The position numbers and the translations under genes were made by a program. 19,085 nucleotides of DNA, taken from positions 1 to 19,085 of the forward strand of contig PDSN01000075.1 of NCBI GenBank assembly GCA_002748505.1, in the 5' to 3' direction. This document shows positions 1 to 8,705 of this stretch, one piece after another. Position 1 is the stretch's first letter; each line of letters starts with the position of its first letter. The notes beneath the pieces were generated by a model that worked only from the letters and a program-made list of their open reading frames with translations, did not search any database and was not told where the DNA came from. The stretch comes from Gammaproteobacteria bacterium. GTDB taxonomy: Bacteria; Pseudomonadota; Gammaproteobacteria; Pseudomonadales; Halieaceae.

Positions 1-1139
1 GGCGACTGAAAATTAAATACGACGATATAGGAGGACACCAGCAGGGTAATAATCGTGGTGGCCTGAATTAACAGCGAGCCTCTGTCGGATAGCAGCGCGG
101 TGCTGCTGGCGACGTAGGCAATCAACAGGGAAAACTCTGAGGCCTGGCCCAGGCGGAAGCCTAAGTCCCAGGCCAGCTCGCGTTTTTCGCTCATGCCGCC
201 CAATAAAAAACGATAGGTGACCGGTTTCATCACCAGCACCAATATCGACAGGGTCAGCGCCGCAAACGCCACATCGGCGAGTAAACCCAATGGAATACGC
301 GCGCCCACGGAAAAGAAAAACAGTACCAGAAAAAAGTCGCGCAGGGGTTTCAGGTTCACCGCAATGTATTGTGCGATAGGGCTGGTGGCGATGGCGATGC
401 CCGCGATAAATGCGCCAATTTCTGCCGACAGACCCAGCGCGTGCGCCGCTTCCGCAAGGCCGAGGCACCAGCCAATGGCGAGCAGAAAAATATATTCGTG
501 AAAGCGATCAAAGCGGGTAATCAATGGCAGTAAAATATAGCGTACGCAAGCCCAGGCCGCGCCGATCAGCAGGGGCAGGGTGGCCAGGGACATTACCACT
601 TGATAAGGGGATTGCTCTCCCTCACCGCCTGCGCCAATTAAAATCATCAATACCACAATGGCCAGTAAATCCTGTAACAGCAGCAGGCCGATCATCAGCT
701 CGCCGATATGGCGGTGGTGCAGCACCGTGGTGGGCAGGAGCTTGATGCCAATAATGGTGGAGGAAAACATCATCGCCGCGCCAATGACCAAAGCCTCTTG
801 ATGGCCGTAGCCAAATGCTCGCACCAGTGCATAAGACAAACCCAAAAACAGCAGTGAGCTAAACGCCGCTACCAGAGTGGATTTTTTTAGCGTGGCCAGT
901 AAGGCCTTGGGCTGCATATCCAGCCCCAGTAAAAACAACAGGAAAATAATGCCGACGTGGGCTACCTCAGACAGCAGGGCGAGGTCGGTTACCAGCTTGG
1001 CACCGTAAGGCCCAATCGCCGCGCCAAGGGCAATGTAGGCGATAATCAATGGTTGACGGGTATACAGCGCTATCGAGGCCAGCACCGCCGCACCAGAGAA
1101 AATCAGGAAAAACGAAAAAGTAATGGAGCTGGCTTCCAT
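1..1139 (-). CDS. KefB/KefC-like monovalent cation:proton antiporter (CPA2), C-terminus cut by window edge
   Basis: Continuous minus-strand reading frame from an ATG at 1139 running off the left edge, giving 379 residues in the window. The translation is almost entirely hydrophobic, with roughly 10-12 membrane segments. It carries hallmarks of the CPA2 Na+/H+ exchanger domain: LLLQDLLAIV near residue 152, ALGLSAEIGAFIAGI near 234-248 and LKPLRDFFLVLFFFSVGA near 263-280, which parallel the KefC segments around LLLQD and LFFISVG. Members exchange K+ or Na+ for protons across the inner membrane. KefB/C proper also have a C-terminal TrkA-N (RCK) domain; whether this one does lies outside the window, so a ligand-gated Kef role is not claimed. 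No strong Shine-Dalgarno precedes the ATG. The frame stays open a little further upstream, so the start is reasonable but not certain. Confidence 0.88.
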   Translation of the reverse strand, partial: MEASSITFSFFLIFSGAAVLASIALYTRQPLIIAYIALGAAIGPYGAKLVTDLALLSEVAHVGIIFLLFLLGLDMQPKALLATLKKSTLVAAFSSLLFLGLSYALVRAFGYGHQEALVIGAAMMFSSTIIGIKLLPTTVLHHRHIGELMIGLLLLQDLLAIVVLMILIGAGGEGEQSPYQVVMSLATLPLLIGAAWACVRYILLPLITRFDRFHEYIFLLAIGWCLGLAEAAHALGLSAEIGAFIAGIAIATSPIAQYIAVNLKPLRDFFLVLFFFSVGARIPLGLLADVAFAALTLSILVLVMKPVTYRFLLGGMSEKRELAWDLGFRLGQASEFSLLIAYVASSTALLSDRGSLLIQATTIITLLVSSYIVVFNFQS

Positions 1140-1167
1140 ATGATCGTCTCGCGTTGCTAGGGCGATC

Positions 1168-1195
1168 AGTATAGCGCGAAATCACTCCGCTTCAA
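1168..1195 (-). promoter_or_regulatory. Candidate sigma70 promoter for the antiporter gene
   Basis: On the minus strand TTGAAG (1190-1195) is followed after 16 bp by TATACT (1168-1173). The predicted start would lie about 22 nt before the ATG at 1139. The elements overlap the last codons of the upstream small gene. Motif match only. Confidence 0.4.
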
Positions 1196-1406
1196 TCGGG
1201 GGTTTTTTACTGTTATCGTCGGGCTGGGTTTCAAGCATTTGGATATAGGCGCTGATACGGTGGCTGGCACCGACGCGGTTTTCAAAGGGGCCTTCCACCA
1301 CGCCCTCACGGGTGCGGAAATACCATTTGCCCGCCTGCTCGAATACGCGTTCGTTGCGGTGATGATAGGTGATAGTTGGGCTGTCGTCCCGGCGATGATT
1401 TGACAT
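1182..1406 (-). CDS. Small DUF6316-like protein
   Basis: A 74-residue polar protein starting at an ATG preceded by AAGGA 8 nt upstream. It contains TYHHRNERVFEQAGKWYF followed by TREGVVEGPF, a pattern I associate with the DUF6316 family of small uncharacterised proteins in Pseudomonas-like gammaproteobacteria. There is no signal peptide or membrane segment. The C-terminal third is rich in D, K, P and E and probably disordered. The gene lies 42 bp upstream of the antiporter on the same strand, so the two could be co-transcribed, although an internal promoter is also visible. Function unknown; the family call is from memory. Confidence 0.75.
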   Translation of the reverse strand: MSNHRRDDSPTITYHHRNERVFEQAGKWYFRTREGVVEGPFENRVGASHRISAYIQMLETQPDDNSKKPPIEAE

Positions 1407-1435
1407 GGCGCGATCCTTGGCTTCTGGCTTGCCGC

Positions 1436-1444
1436 ATTATACCA
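1436..1444 (-). promoter_or_regulatory. Extended -10 promoter for the DUF6316-like gene
   Basis: The minus strand reads TGGTATAAT, a perfect extended -10 (TGnTATAAT). No recognisable -35 lies 16-18 bp upstream, which is typical of extended -10 promoters. The predicted start is about 23 nt before the ATG at 1406, leaving room for the visible AAGGA ribosome binding site. Confidence 0.5.
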
Positions 1445-1631
1445 GTTCTTACTTGCTTTGCGGCTTAACATGGTTAAACCGATCGGTATGCTTTGCTAAA
1501 AGCGCCATTAGATAGTGTCGATTTTGACGGCAGTGACAGCGTGATTTTTCCAGGCAGATGCCCTTGCGGTGAGCGCTGCGCCCAAGTAGTATCGGACGAA
1601 TTCATTTCGATAACTATAATGAGGCAAGAAT

Positions 1632-4043
1632 ATGTATTGGCTAAAAACAAGTGCACTCGCACTTAGCGTAGCGGCGTTGGTCGCCTGTAGTGATAGTTCC
1701 GACAAGGCTCCCGAACAACCGACGCCGCAACCGGTGTTGAAGTATCAGGCCAAGGTGACGCGCACGCCATATGGTATCCCGCACATCAAAGCCGATGATT
1801 GGGGCAGTCTGGGCTACGGCTACGCCTATACCATCGCCGAGGACAACTATTGCGTGATTATGCGCGAGTTTGTGGTGTCTAAAGGTGAATCCGCGCGCTA
1901 TTTTGGCAGCGAAGGTGATTTGAACCGCGACAAGGTGATGAAACTCTATAATGATGATGCGCGTATCAAACGTGTTTTTATCGATACCCTGCCGGAGAAC
2001 CTCCTGGCGGCGGTTGAGGGTTATGTGGCGGGCCTTAATCAGTACTTAGCCGATACGGGCGTGGACAATCTCGCCGAGGGTGACGAGGGCTGTCGCGGCG
2101 CGGATTGGGTACGCAAAGCCGATGTTTATGACATGGGGCGTCTATTCCATGGCCTGGTGCTGCGTGGCAGCGCCGCGCCGCTGGCGGACTATATCGCCGC
2201 TGCAGGAGGGCCCGGTGTGGCGCCAAACCCTGTTAAAATCAGCAGGGCGCCGCTGCAAAATCAGATTGACCGCGAGCAGTTTATCGCCTCAATCACCCCG
2301 GATGTCGCCGAGCAGTTAGGTTCCAACGCCTATGCTGTCGGTACCGAAGCTTCGCAAACGGGCAAGGGTATTTTACTGGGTAATCCGCATTTTCCGTGGC
2401 AGGGCTCACGCCGGTTTTATGTGTCTCACCTCACTATGGGTGATGAATATGACGTCTATGGTGGTTCACTGTACGGCATGCCGATAAACGCAATTGGTTT
2501 CAACGACAATGTCGCCTGGAGTCACACGGTCAGCACCGGCAAGCGTTTTACCCTGTACGAGTTAACGCTAAACCCCAGTAATCCTTTGCAGTATGAATAC
2601 GACGGCGAAATGCGCGACTTTAGCAAGCAAACCGTTTCCGTAGACAAACTGCGCGATGACGGCACCGTAGAGACTATCGAACATACGTTTTATTTTTCGC
2701 ACTATGGCCCCGTTGTGGATTTAGGCGCATTGAGTCCTCTGCTTGCCAATTGGCCAAACTCCGTGGGTACGGTCCTGGTATACCGCGATGCCAACCTGGA
2801 GAATTTACGCGGTGTCGAGCAGTGGTTAAAAATGGGGCAGTCGAAAAATATGGCGGAGTTTACCGAGGCGCTAAAAGCGATTGGTATTCCCTGGGTGAAT
2901 ACCATCGCTGCTGACCGCTACGGCCAGGCATTTTACGGCGATATTTCGGTAAACCCACATGTGACCGAAGCGCAACTGGATAATTGCGTGCGCGGCACTG
3001 TGCAAACCCTGCTGACCGACTACGGTTTAATCACCATGGATGGTGCTGATCCCGCTTGCGAATGGGGCAGTGACGCCGACACCGCTGCGGGTATTTTTGG
3101 TTACGACAATTTACCAAAACTACAAAACACCGAGTACGTTGCCAATGCCAACGACAGTTACTGGCTGGCGAATCCGCGCCAACTGCTGACCGGTTATTCG
3201 CCGATTATCGGTGGGGAAGAAACCGAGCGTGGCCTGCGCACCCGTCAGACATTCGTACAGGCGGAGCAGCGTATGGCAGGCACGGATGGCCTGGGTGAGA
3301 CCGGTTTTAACGTCGACAATATTCGCACCTTGCTGTATCAGGCGACAAATATCGCCGCTGATTTGGTGCTCGATGATGTACTCGCCTTGTGCCAGGGCGT
3401 TGCGGATTGGTCGACCTACGAAGGCAGCGCAGAAAGTAATGCCAAAGCCTGCGATGTGCTTGCCAACTGGGACAGAAGTTATCGTGTGAGCAGTGTCGGC
3501 GGGCCGATTTTCTGGGAATTCTGGAAACGCTTTCGCGAGACCGACAATATCTGGGCAGTGGCTTTTGACCCCACCGATCCGGTCTATACCCCGCGTGACT
3601 TAAATCGCGACGATGCGACGGTCGCGGCTGCGGTGCTCGACAGTTTTGTTGCCGGTGTAGCGGCACTTGATGCAGCCGGTGTCGCCCTGGATGCGCCCTT
3701 GGGCGAGGTGCAGTTTGTCGAGAAAAACGGCGTGCGCTATGGTATTCCGGGCGGTAGTTCGAAGTTTATGTTTAGCATCACCACTTCTGAGCTGGTCGAT
3801 GGCAAGGGTTATGCGGACATCCGTCACGGTAATTCCTACATACAGGCGGTCACTTGGGACGATGGCGCCTGTCCGATTGCCTACAGCATGATTACCTATT
3901 CCCAATCCACCGATCCCGCATCGCCGCATTACGCCGATGCCACCGAGCTGTACTCCAACGAGGGTTGGATTGACGCCGTGTATTGCGAGCAGGCGGTGAT
4001 GGATGCGGCGGTAAGTACGAAGACGCTGGAATTATACGAGTAA
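1632..4043 (+). CDS. Penicillin acylase family Ntn-hydrolase lipoprotein, probable acyl-homoserine-lactone acylase
   Basis: An 803-residue protein. The N-terminus is a lipoprotein signal, with a hydrophobic stretch at residues 4-18 and lipobox LVAC at Cys19; +2 is Ser, so outer-membrane sorting is expected. The mature part begins with TRTPYGIPHIKADD and GYGYAYTIAEDN, typical of the acylase alpha subunit. The catalytic nucleophile is Ser231 in QLGSNAYAVG: family members cleave autocatalytically between Gly and this Ser to give alpha and beta chains. The C-terminal YSQSTDPASPHYADATELYS is also a strong family signature. Relatives hydrolyse amide bonds of N-acyl-homoserine lactones (PvdQ/QuiP/AAC type), cephalosporins or other N-acyl substrates; the substrate here cannot be read from sequence. 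A GAGG sequence lies about 8 nt before the ATG. The gene is monocistronic and convergent with the ribB operon. Confidence 0.92.
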   Translation: MYWLKTSALALSVAALVACSDSSDKAPEQPTPQPVLKYQAKVTRTPYGIPHIKADDWGSLGYGYAYTIAEDNYCVIMREFVVSKGESARYFGSEGDLNRDKVMKLYNDDARIKRVFIDTLPENLLAAVEGYVAGLNQYLADTGVDNLAEGDEGCRGADWVRKADVYDMGRLFHGLVLRGSAAPLADYIAAAGGPGVAPNPVKISRAPLQNQIDREQFIASITPDVAEQLGSNAYAVGTEASQTGKGILLGNPHFPWQGSRRFYVSHLTMGDEYDVYGGSLYGMPINAIGFNDNVAWSHTVSTGKRFTLYELTLNPSNPLQYEYDGEMRDFSKQTVSVDKLRDDGTVETIEHTFYFSHYGPVVDLGALSPLLANWPNSVGTVLVYRDANLENLRGVEQWLKMGQSKNMAEFTEALKAIGIPWVNTIAADRYGQAFYGDISVNPHVTEAQLDNCVRGTVQTLLTDYGLITMDGADPACEWGSDADTAAGIFGYDNLPKLQNTEYVANANDSYWLANPRQLLTGYSPIIGGEETERGLRTRQTFVQAEQRMAGTDGLGETGFNVDNIRTLLYQATNIAADLVLDDVLALCQGVADWSTYEGSAESNAKACDVLANWDRSYRVSSVGGPIFWEFWKRFRETDNIWAVAFDPTDPVYTPRDLNRDDATVAAAVLDSFVAGVAALDAAGVALDAPLGEVQFVEKNGVRYGIPGGSSKFMFSITTSELVDGKGYADIRHGNSYIQAVTWDDGACPIAYSMITYSQSTDPASPHYADATELYSNEGWIDAVYCEQAVMDAAVSTKTLELYE

Positions 4044-4053
4044 TTGCTCTCTC

Positions 4054-4075
4054 TGAGGCTGTTGCCGCAGCCTCA
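4054..4075. terminator. Hairpin between convergent acylase and ribB genes, possible bidirectional terminator
   Basis: A perfect 8-bp inverted repeat (TGAGGCTG / CAGCCTCA) with a 6-nt loop lies 10 nt after the acylase stop and 12 nt beyond the ribB stop. There is no clear U-tract on either side, so termination efficiency is uncertain. Its position between converging genes is the main support. Confidence 0.5.
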
Positions 4076-4087
4076 AAGATTGATCAG

Positions 4088-5200
4088 CTACGGGGTGGTC
4101 ACAAATTCAGTGACCTCAAGCCCGAAGCCTGACAGCGCGTTGAAGTGAATCGGGGCGGACAGTAAACGCATTTTACCCACATTGAGCTGGCGCAGGATCT
4201 GTGAGCCTGTGCCAATGAGACGGTAGTTTTGTGGAGTGCCCTGGGCTTGCCCGGAATGGTTGTTGTTGCGGTAGGACAGCACTTCATTCAGCGCTCGTTC
4301 AGCGTCGTTTTCTTCACCGATCAACACCAAGACGCCGTGATCGTTGCTTGCGATATAGTTCATTGCGGCGCGGGCCGACCAGCCCTGGGCGTTGTCATCG
4401 AGCACGGTGCCGACAATGTCTCGCAGGGTATTGATGGTTTGTACTCGCACTGGCGTTGCTTCATCGGCGGATATTTCTCCGCGTGTCAGCGCGTAATGCA
4501 GAACCTTGTCGATTTCATCGAAAAAGGTGTGCAGCACAAAGGTGCCGTACTCGGTGTGAATGTCGCGGGTATCGCGCAGCGTTACTGATTGCTCGTGCAG
4601 GGCGCGATAGGTAATGAGATCGGCGATAGTGCCCATGCGCAGGCCGTGCTGTTCGGCGTAGACCTCAAGCTGTGGACGGCGTGCCATGGTGCCGTCTTTG
4701 TTCATGATCTCCACAATTAAAGCCGCCGGTTCCATGCCCGCCATGCGCGCCAAATCTACGCCCGCTTCGGTGTGTCCAGCGCGGCGCAACACGCCGCCGG
4801 GACGCGCAACCAGTGGGAAAATATGGCCTGGCTGACAAATAGAAGCGGGTGTGGCATCGGTGGCCACCGCGGTTTGTACGGTGTGTGCGCGCTGCGCCGA
4901 GCTGATTCCCGGGCCAATGCGCTCGGCGGCATCGATAGACACGGTGAAATTAGTCTCATGCTGGGCGCGGTTATCGCGCACCATCAAGGGCAATTGCAGT
5001 TGTCTGGCGCGCTCCGCAGTAATAGGCATACAGATTAAACCGCAGGCTTCGTTGGCGAAAAAGGAAATGACCTCGGGTGTTACCGCCTCGGCGGCGATAA
5101 TTAAATCGCCTTCATTTTCCCGGTCTTCATCGTCCATTAAAATGACCATTTTTCCGGCGCGAATATCGTCGAGCAATTCGGGAACGCTGGCAAGCGGCAT
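4088..5200 (-). CDS. ribB: 3,4-dihydroxy-2-butanone 4-phosphate synthase with degenerate GTP cyclohydrolase II-like C-terminus
   Basis: 370 residues. It catalyses formation of the four-carbon precursor of riboflavin from ribulose 5-phosphate. The N-terminal half is a canonical DHBP synthase: acidic loop MDDEDRENEGD at about 22-32, then GHIFPLVARPGGVLRRAGHTEA with the conserved catalytic His and Glu region. The C-terminal half occupies the position of GTP cyclohydrolase II in RibBA fusions, but the zinc site (normally a CxxGDxxxSxxCDC pattern) is replaced by RVQTINTLRDIVGTVLDDN. It should therefore not have cyclohydrolase activity, and a separate RibA is expected elsewhere. I chose the ATG at 5200 because GGAG sits 8 nt upstream; the frame also opens at a TTG at 5218, inside that region. 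It lies 27 bp downstream of the thiolase on the same strand, probably one transcript. Confidence 0.93.
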   Translation of the reverse strand: MPLASVPELLDDIRAGKMVILMDDEDRENEGDLIIAAEAVTPEVISFFANEACGLICMPITAERARQLQLPLMVRDNRAQHETNFTVSIDAAERIGPGISSAQRAHTVQTAVATDATPASICQPGHIFPLVARPGGVLRRAGHTEAGVDLARMAGMEPAALIVEIMNKDGTMARRPQLEVYAEQHGLRMGTIADLITYRALHEQSVTLRDTRDIHTEYGTFVLHTFFDEIDKVLHYALTRGEISADEATPVRVQTINTLRDIVGTVLDDNAQGWSARAAMNYIASNDHGVLVLIGEENDAERALNEVLSYRNNNHSGQAQGTPQNYRLIGTGSQILRQLNVGKMRLLSAPIHFNALSGFGLEVTEFVTTP

Positions 5201-5227
5201 GTTTGTTCTCCGTGTCAAAAAAAAGCG

Positions 5228-6409
5228 TTATAACAATTCAATCGCAACGGCTGTTGCTTCGCCGCCGCCGATACACAGCGCGGCCACGCCCCGTTTGCCA
5301 CCGCGCTGTTTTAAGGCGTTGATTAAGGTGACGATAATCCGTGAACCGCTGGAACCGATGGGGTGACCCTGGGCGCAGGCGCCGCCGAACACATTGACTT
5401 TTTCCGCATCGAGCTGCAAGGCGTCAATTGCCAACAGAGTTACCACGGCAAAGGCTTCGTTGATTTCAAATAAATCGATGTCATCGACTTGCCAGCCGGT
5501 TTTGGCCAGCAGTTTTTCAATCGCGCCGATGGGGGCGAGGCTGAATTCGCCGGGTATTTGACTGTGGCGGCTGTGGGCGACCAGTTTTGCAACCGGAGAC
5601 AGCTGGTGCTGCGCGGCGTAGTCGGCTGTGGTCAGTACCAGGGCGCTGGCGCCGTCGGAAATAGAGCTGGAGTTTGCGGCGGTAATGCTGCCATCTTTGG
5701 CAAAGGCCGGGCGCAGGCTGGGGATTTTTTCAATGTTGGCCTTGCGCGGCTGCTCGTCTTCGCTGATGACAAAGTCGCCCTTGCGATGTTTAACCGTTAC
5801 CGGCGCTATTTCCGGTTTCAGCGCGCCGCTGTTCATGGCCTCTTGGGCACGGGTTAAGGAGCTGATCGCGAACTCGTCCATGCGCTTGCGACCAATCCCT
5901 TTTGCATCGGCGATTTCCTGCGCGAAGCTGCCCATAGAGCCGCCGGAGTAGGCATCTTCCAAACCGTCTAAAAACATATGGTCGTAAATGGTTTTATGGC
6001 CGGCGCGCACCCCGGAGCGAGCATTGGGAATTAAATGCGGCGCGTTGCTCATGCTCTCCATACCGCCGGTGACCACCACCTCGTTAGTGCCGGACTTCAA
6101 AGTATCGGCACCAAACATCACTGCCTGCATGCCGCTGCCACAGGCTTTGTTCAAGGTGACGGCGCCTGCGCTGACGGGAATGCCAGCGCCAATCGCCGCC
6201 TGGCGTGCGGGACACTGTTTTAAGCCCGCTGGCAAAACACAGCCCATAAAGATTTCATCCACCGCATCGGCGGCAAGACCGCTGTTGGCAAGTGCCGCTG
6301 AAATAGCAGTGGCACCCAACTGTGGGGCACTGACGCTGGCCAATTCGCCGTGCAGTGCGCCCATTGGGGTTCTGGCTCCGGATAAAATTACGATCTCAGC
6401 TGTGCTCAT
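5228..6409 (-). CDS. Thiolase / acetyl-CoA C-acetyltransferase
   Basis: 393 residues, the standard thiolase length. The acyl-accepting nucleophile is Cys90 in NKACGSGMQAV. The general-base pair is His349 in GGACAQGHPIGSSG and Cys379 in CIGGGEA. NEAFA is also present. These match the biosynthetic thiolase arrangement (Cys89, His348 and Cys378 in the Zoogloea enzyme), so it likely condenses two acetyl-CoA to acetoacetyl-CoA or performs the reverse cleavage; longer-chain specificity is possible. There is no fadB-like partner next to it, which argues against a dedicated beta-oxidation complex. The ATG at 6409 is preceded by GAGG about 7 nt upstream. It is the first gene of a likely operon with ribB and divergent from fabY, a lipid-related gene. 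Confidence 0.94.
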   Translation of the reverse strand: MSTAEIVILSGARTPMGALHGELASVSAPQLGATAISAALANSGLAADAVDEIFMGCVLPAGLKQCPARQAAIGAGIPVSAGAVTLNKACGSGMQAVMFGADTLKSGTNEVVVTGGMESMSNAPHLIPNARSGVRAGHKTIYDHMFLDGLEDAYSGGSMGSFAQEIADAKGIGRKRMDEFAISSLTRAQEAMNSGALKPEIAPVTVKHRKGDFVISEDEQPRKANIEKIPSLRPAFAKDGSITAANSSSISDGASALVLTTADYAAQHQLSPVAKLVAHSRHSQIPGEFSLAPIGAIEKLLAKTGWQVDDIDLFEINEAFAVVTLLAIDALQLDAEKVNVFGGACAQGHPIGSSGSRIIVTLINALKQRGGKRGVAALCIGGGEATAVAIELL

Positions 6410-6717
6410 GTCTGCCTCGCTTGTTATGGCTTGTCCTTAAGGTCGGTCATTTAGCCACATCAATGGGTTTCACTCAAGTATTGCGGAGTGAGCGAAGGGT
6501 GGGCCAGCGTTTTCAGACAGCTCGCCGCACTGTTAGTCACGACGCTACGGTGACCTCAAAGAACAGGGCGACGATGGTGTGATCTCTGCTGGGTGTCGGT
6601 TTAGTGTGAGAATTGCCGTCTAAAATAACCCGATTCGTGGCTCATTTGTCATAGGGTGTTGATGGTATGCCCTTTACACTGTAATGTCTCAACAGGCGGC
6701 AACAAGGATACCAAAAT
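6410..6717. other. 308-bp divergent intergenic region between thiolase and fabY
   Basis: No convincing gene on either strand. It must hold both promoters, but matches are weak. Towards fabY, TTGATG (6659-6664) and TGTAAT (6680-6685) are only 15 bp apart. Towards the thiolase, a TTGAGT and a CTAAAT 17 bp apart can be read. I see no recognisable riboswitch or clean operator palindrome. Confidence 0.5.
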
Positions 6718-8568
6718 ATGGGCGCACAGAGTTTACCGGTTATTGTCGGCATGGGTGGTGTAAACGGCGCGGGGCGAAGCTCTGCGCAACAGGCATATCG
6801 ACGCATGGTATACGGTGCGCTAGGCACCAAAGAGCGTACTGAAACCCTGGCGGCGCTGGCGCGGATGATGGACAGGGCGAACGCGGATGTGGACGAACAG
6901 CGCATTTTGCGCCACACCCTGATTCGGAAATTGGAAGACACCGCTTTTGACCCTGAAACGGTGCGCTGGAATCAGCGCGTGGAAATCCAGACCGAATCAG
7001 ACGGCATTCGTTTTACCCTGGCGCGCCGTGATTGCCCAAGCGTTTTACCGCCTACCTGGGAGGTTGTAGCGGAAACGGTAACCCACCTCGAGGTGAAAGC
7101 GCAGGGCTTGCAGCGATTTCTGATGCCCTCGATCCGTAGTTTTGAGGTGAAATGCGCCAGTCAGTTGCCTTCCGGCTTCGATCCGGGTGCGCTGTACCCC
7201 TCGCGCAACCATCCCAAGGGGCTGCAAATGAGTGTGTTTGCCGCTTCGGATGCCCTGGGTGATTTAGGGATTGACTGGCAGGCGGTGCAAAGCCGGGTCG
7301 CGGCGGACCAAATCAGCGTGTACGCAGGCAGCGCGATGGGGCAGCTCGATGAGGCCGGTGGCGGTGGCATGATGTCGGCGCGGGCTTACGGTAAGCGCGT
7401 CACGTCGAAGTATTGCCCGCTGTCACTGGCGGAAATGCCAGCGGATTTTATCAACGCCTACGTGCTGGGCGCGATGGGCAGCACCGGCGCGGGCGTTGGT
7501 GCCTGCGCGTCATTCTTGTACAACCTGCGCATGGCGGTGCAGGATATTCGCGCCGGACGGGCGCGCGTAGCCGTTGTGGGTGGCGCGGAAGCGCCGATCA
7601 ATCCGCAGGTGATGGAAGGTTACGCCGCAATGGGTGCACTGGCGACCGCACGTGAACTGTGTGAACTGGACGGGCTGGCCGAAGGCCAGGAGCCAGACCA
7701 TCACCGCGCCTGCCGTCCCTTTGCTGAAAACTGTGGTTTTACCATGGCTGAGTCCGCACAGGTGCTGGTGTTGTTTGATGAAGCACTGGCACTGGAACTT
7801 GGCGCGACCGTATACGGCGCTGCTACCCATGTGTTTGTCAATGCGGACGGTTTTAAAAAGTCCATTTCAGGCCCCGGCGTCGGCAACTATATTACTTTTG
7901 CCAAAGCCACCGAGGCGGCGCGGGCGATGCTGGGCGATGACGCTTTGCGCAGCGGTGGTATTGTGCAGGCCCACGGCACCGGCACGCCGCAGAACCGGAT
8001 CACAGAATCTGCCATTTTAAGTCGCGTGGCCGGGGCTTTTGGTATCACTGACTGGCCGGTGGCGGCGATAAAAAGCTATATAGGGCATTCCCTGGGTGCC
8101 GCTGCGGGCGATCAAATTGCCGCGACCATCGGAGCCTGGCAGCACGGCTGGTTGCCGGGCATTACTACCGTAGATGCCATTGCCGATGACGTTGAACAGG
8201 CGGGTTTGGCGTTCGCCCTGACGCACCAGGAATTGGACCTAAGCGCGCAGCGTTACGCGATTGTGAACTCCAAAGGTTTTGGCGGCAATAACGCCACGGC
8301 GACGCTGCTAAGCCCTGAAGCGACAATGCAATTGCTGGTCGCGCGCCACGGCGCAAAGGCGATGGATGCCTGGCGCGGTCACAACGAGTCTGTTCGTGAA
8401 TCCGCTCGCGCCTACGATGCGGCCATGAGTGCGGGTAAAGCTGCACCCGTCTACCATTTTGACCACGGTGTGCTGGGCGATGGGGACGTGGTGTTTAGGG
8501 ATAAGGAACTTGTTATCGGCGGGGAGCGTATCGCACTGGATGAGGAGAATCCTTTCGCCGATAACTAA
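6718..8568 (+). CDS. fabY: FabY-type beta-ketoacyl-ACP synthase (initiating condensing enzyme)
   Basis: 616 residues, much longer than FabB/FabF (about 410) because of an N-terminal extension. The opening LPVIVGMGGVNGAGRSS followed by a YRRMV and ETLAALARMM stretch closely resembles Pseudomonas aeruginosa FabY (PA5174), which starts type II fatty-acid synthesis by condensing acetyl-CoA with malonyl-ACP in place of FabH. The C-H-H triad is visible: Cys263 in GACASF, His419 in VQAHGTGTPQN and His457 in KSYIGHSLGAAAG; NSKGFGGNNA near the end is the usual glycine-rich ketosynthase loop. Cytosolic. AAGGA lies about 9 nt before the ATG. The gene is monocistronic and divergent from a thiolase. The call rests on N-terminal resemblance, length and triad; acyl specificity is inferred. 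Confidence 0.9.
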   Translation: MGAQSLPVIVGMGGVNGAGRSSAQQAYRRMVYGALGTKERTETLAALARMMDRANADVDEQRILRHTLIRKLEDTAFDPETVRWNQRVEIQTESDGIRFTLARRDCPSVLPPTWEVVAETVTHLEVKAQGLQRFLMPSIRSFEVKCASQLPSGFDPGALYPSRNHPKGLQMSVFAASDALGDLGIDWQAVQSRVAADQISVYAGSAMGQLDEAGGGGMMSARAYGKRVTSKYCPLSLAEMPADFINAYVLGAMGSTGAGVGACASFLYNLRMAVQDIRAGRARVAVVGGAEAPINPQVMEGYAAMGALATARELCELDGLAEGQEPDHHRACRPFAENCGFTMAESAQVLVLFDEALALELGATVYGAATHVFVNADGFKKSISGPGVGNYITFAKATEAARAMLGDDALRSGGIVQAHGTGTPQNRITESAILSRVAGAFGITDWPVAAIKSYIGHSLGAAAGDQIAATIGAWQHGWLPGITTVDAIADDVEQAGLAFALTHQELDLSAQRYAIVNSKGFGGNNATATLLSPEATMQLLVARHGAKAMDAWRGHNESVRESARAYDAAMSAGKAAPVYHFDHGVLGDGDVVFRDKELVIGGERIALDEENPFADN

Positions 8569-8571
8569 CTC

Positions 8572-8601
8572 GTCGAAACTACCCTTGTCGAAACTACCCT
8601 T
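8572..8601 (+). repeat. Perfect tandem duplication of a 15-bp unit
   Basis: GTCGAAACTACCCTT occurs twice head to tail, 3 nt after the fabY stop codon. Both copies are identical. No function is apparent; it looks like a slippage product in the 3' untranslated region. Confidence 0.9.
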
Positions 8602-8705
8602 ATGGTTGGTGCTCCTTCCTGCGAGAAAAAGGGCTTGTTTTGCAGCCTATTGCGGTGGCAGCCCCCCAACTTCCGAGCACACGGGAAACCGAGTGCAAGT
8701 ATCGC

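Noticed and set aside
1615..1620. TATAAT just upstream of the acylase gene as its -10
   Set aside because: The start would fall only about 5 nt before the ATG, cutting off the GAGG ribosome binding site, and no -35 is at the right distance.
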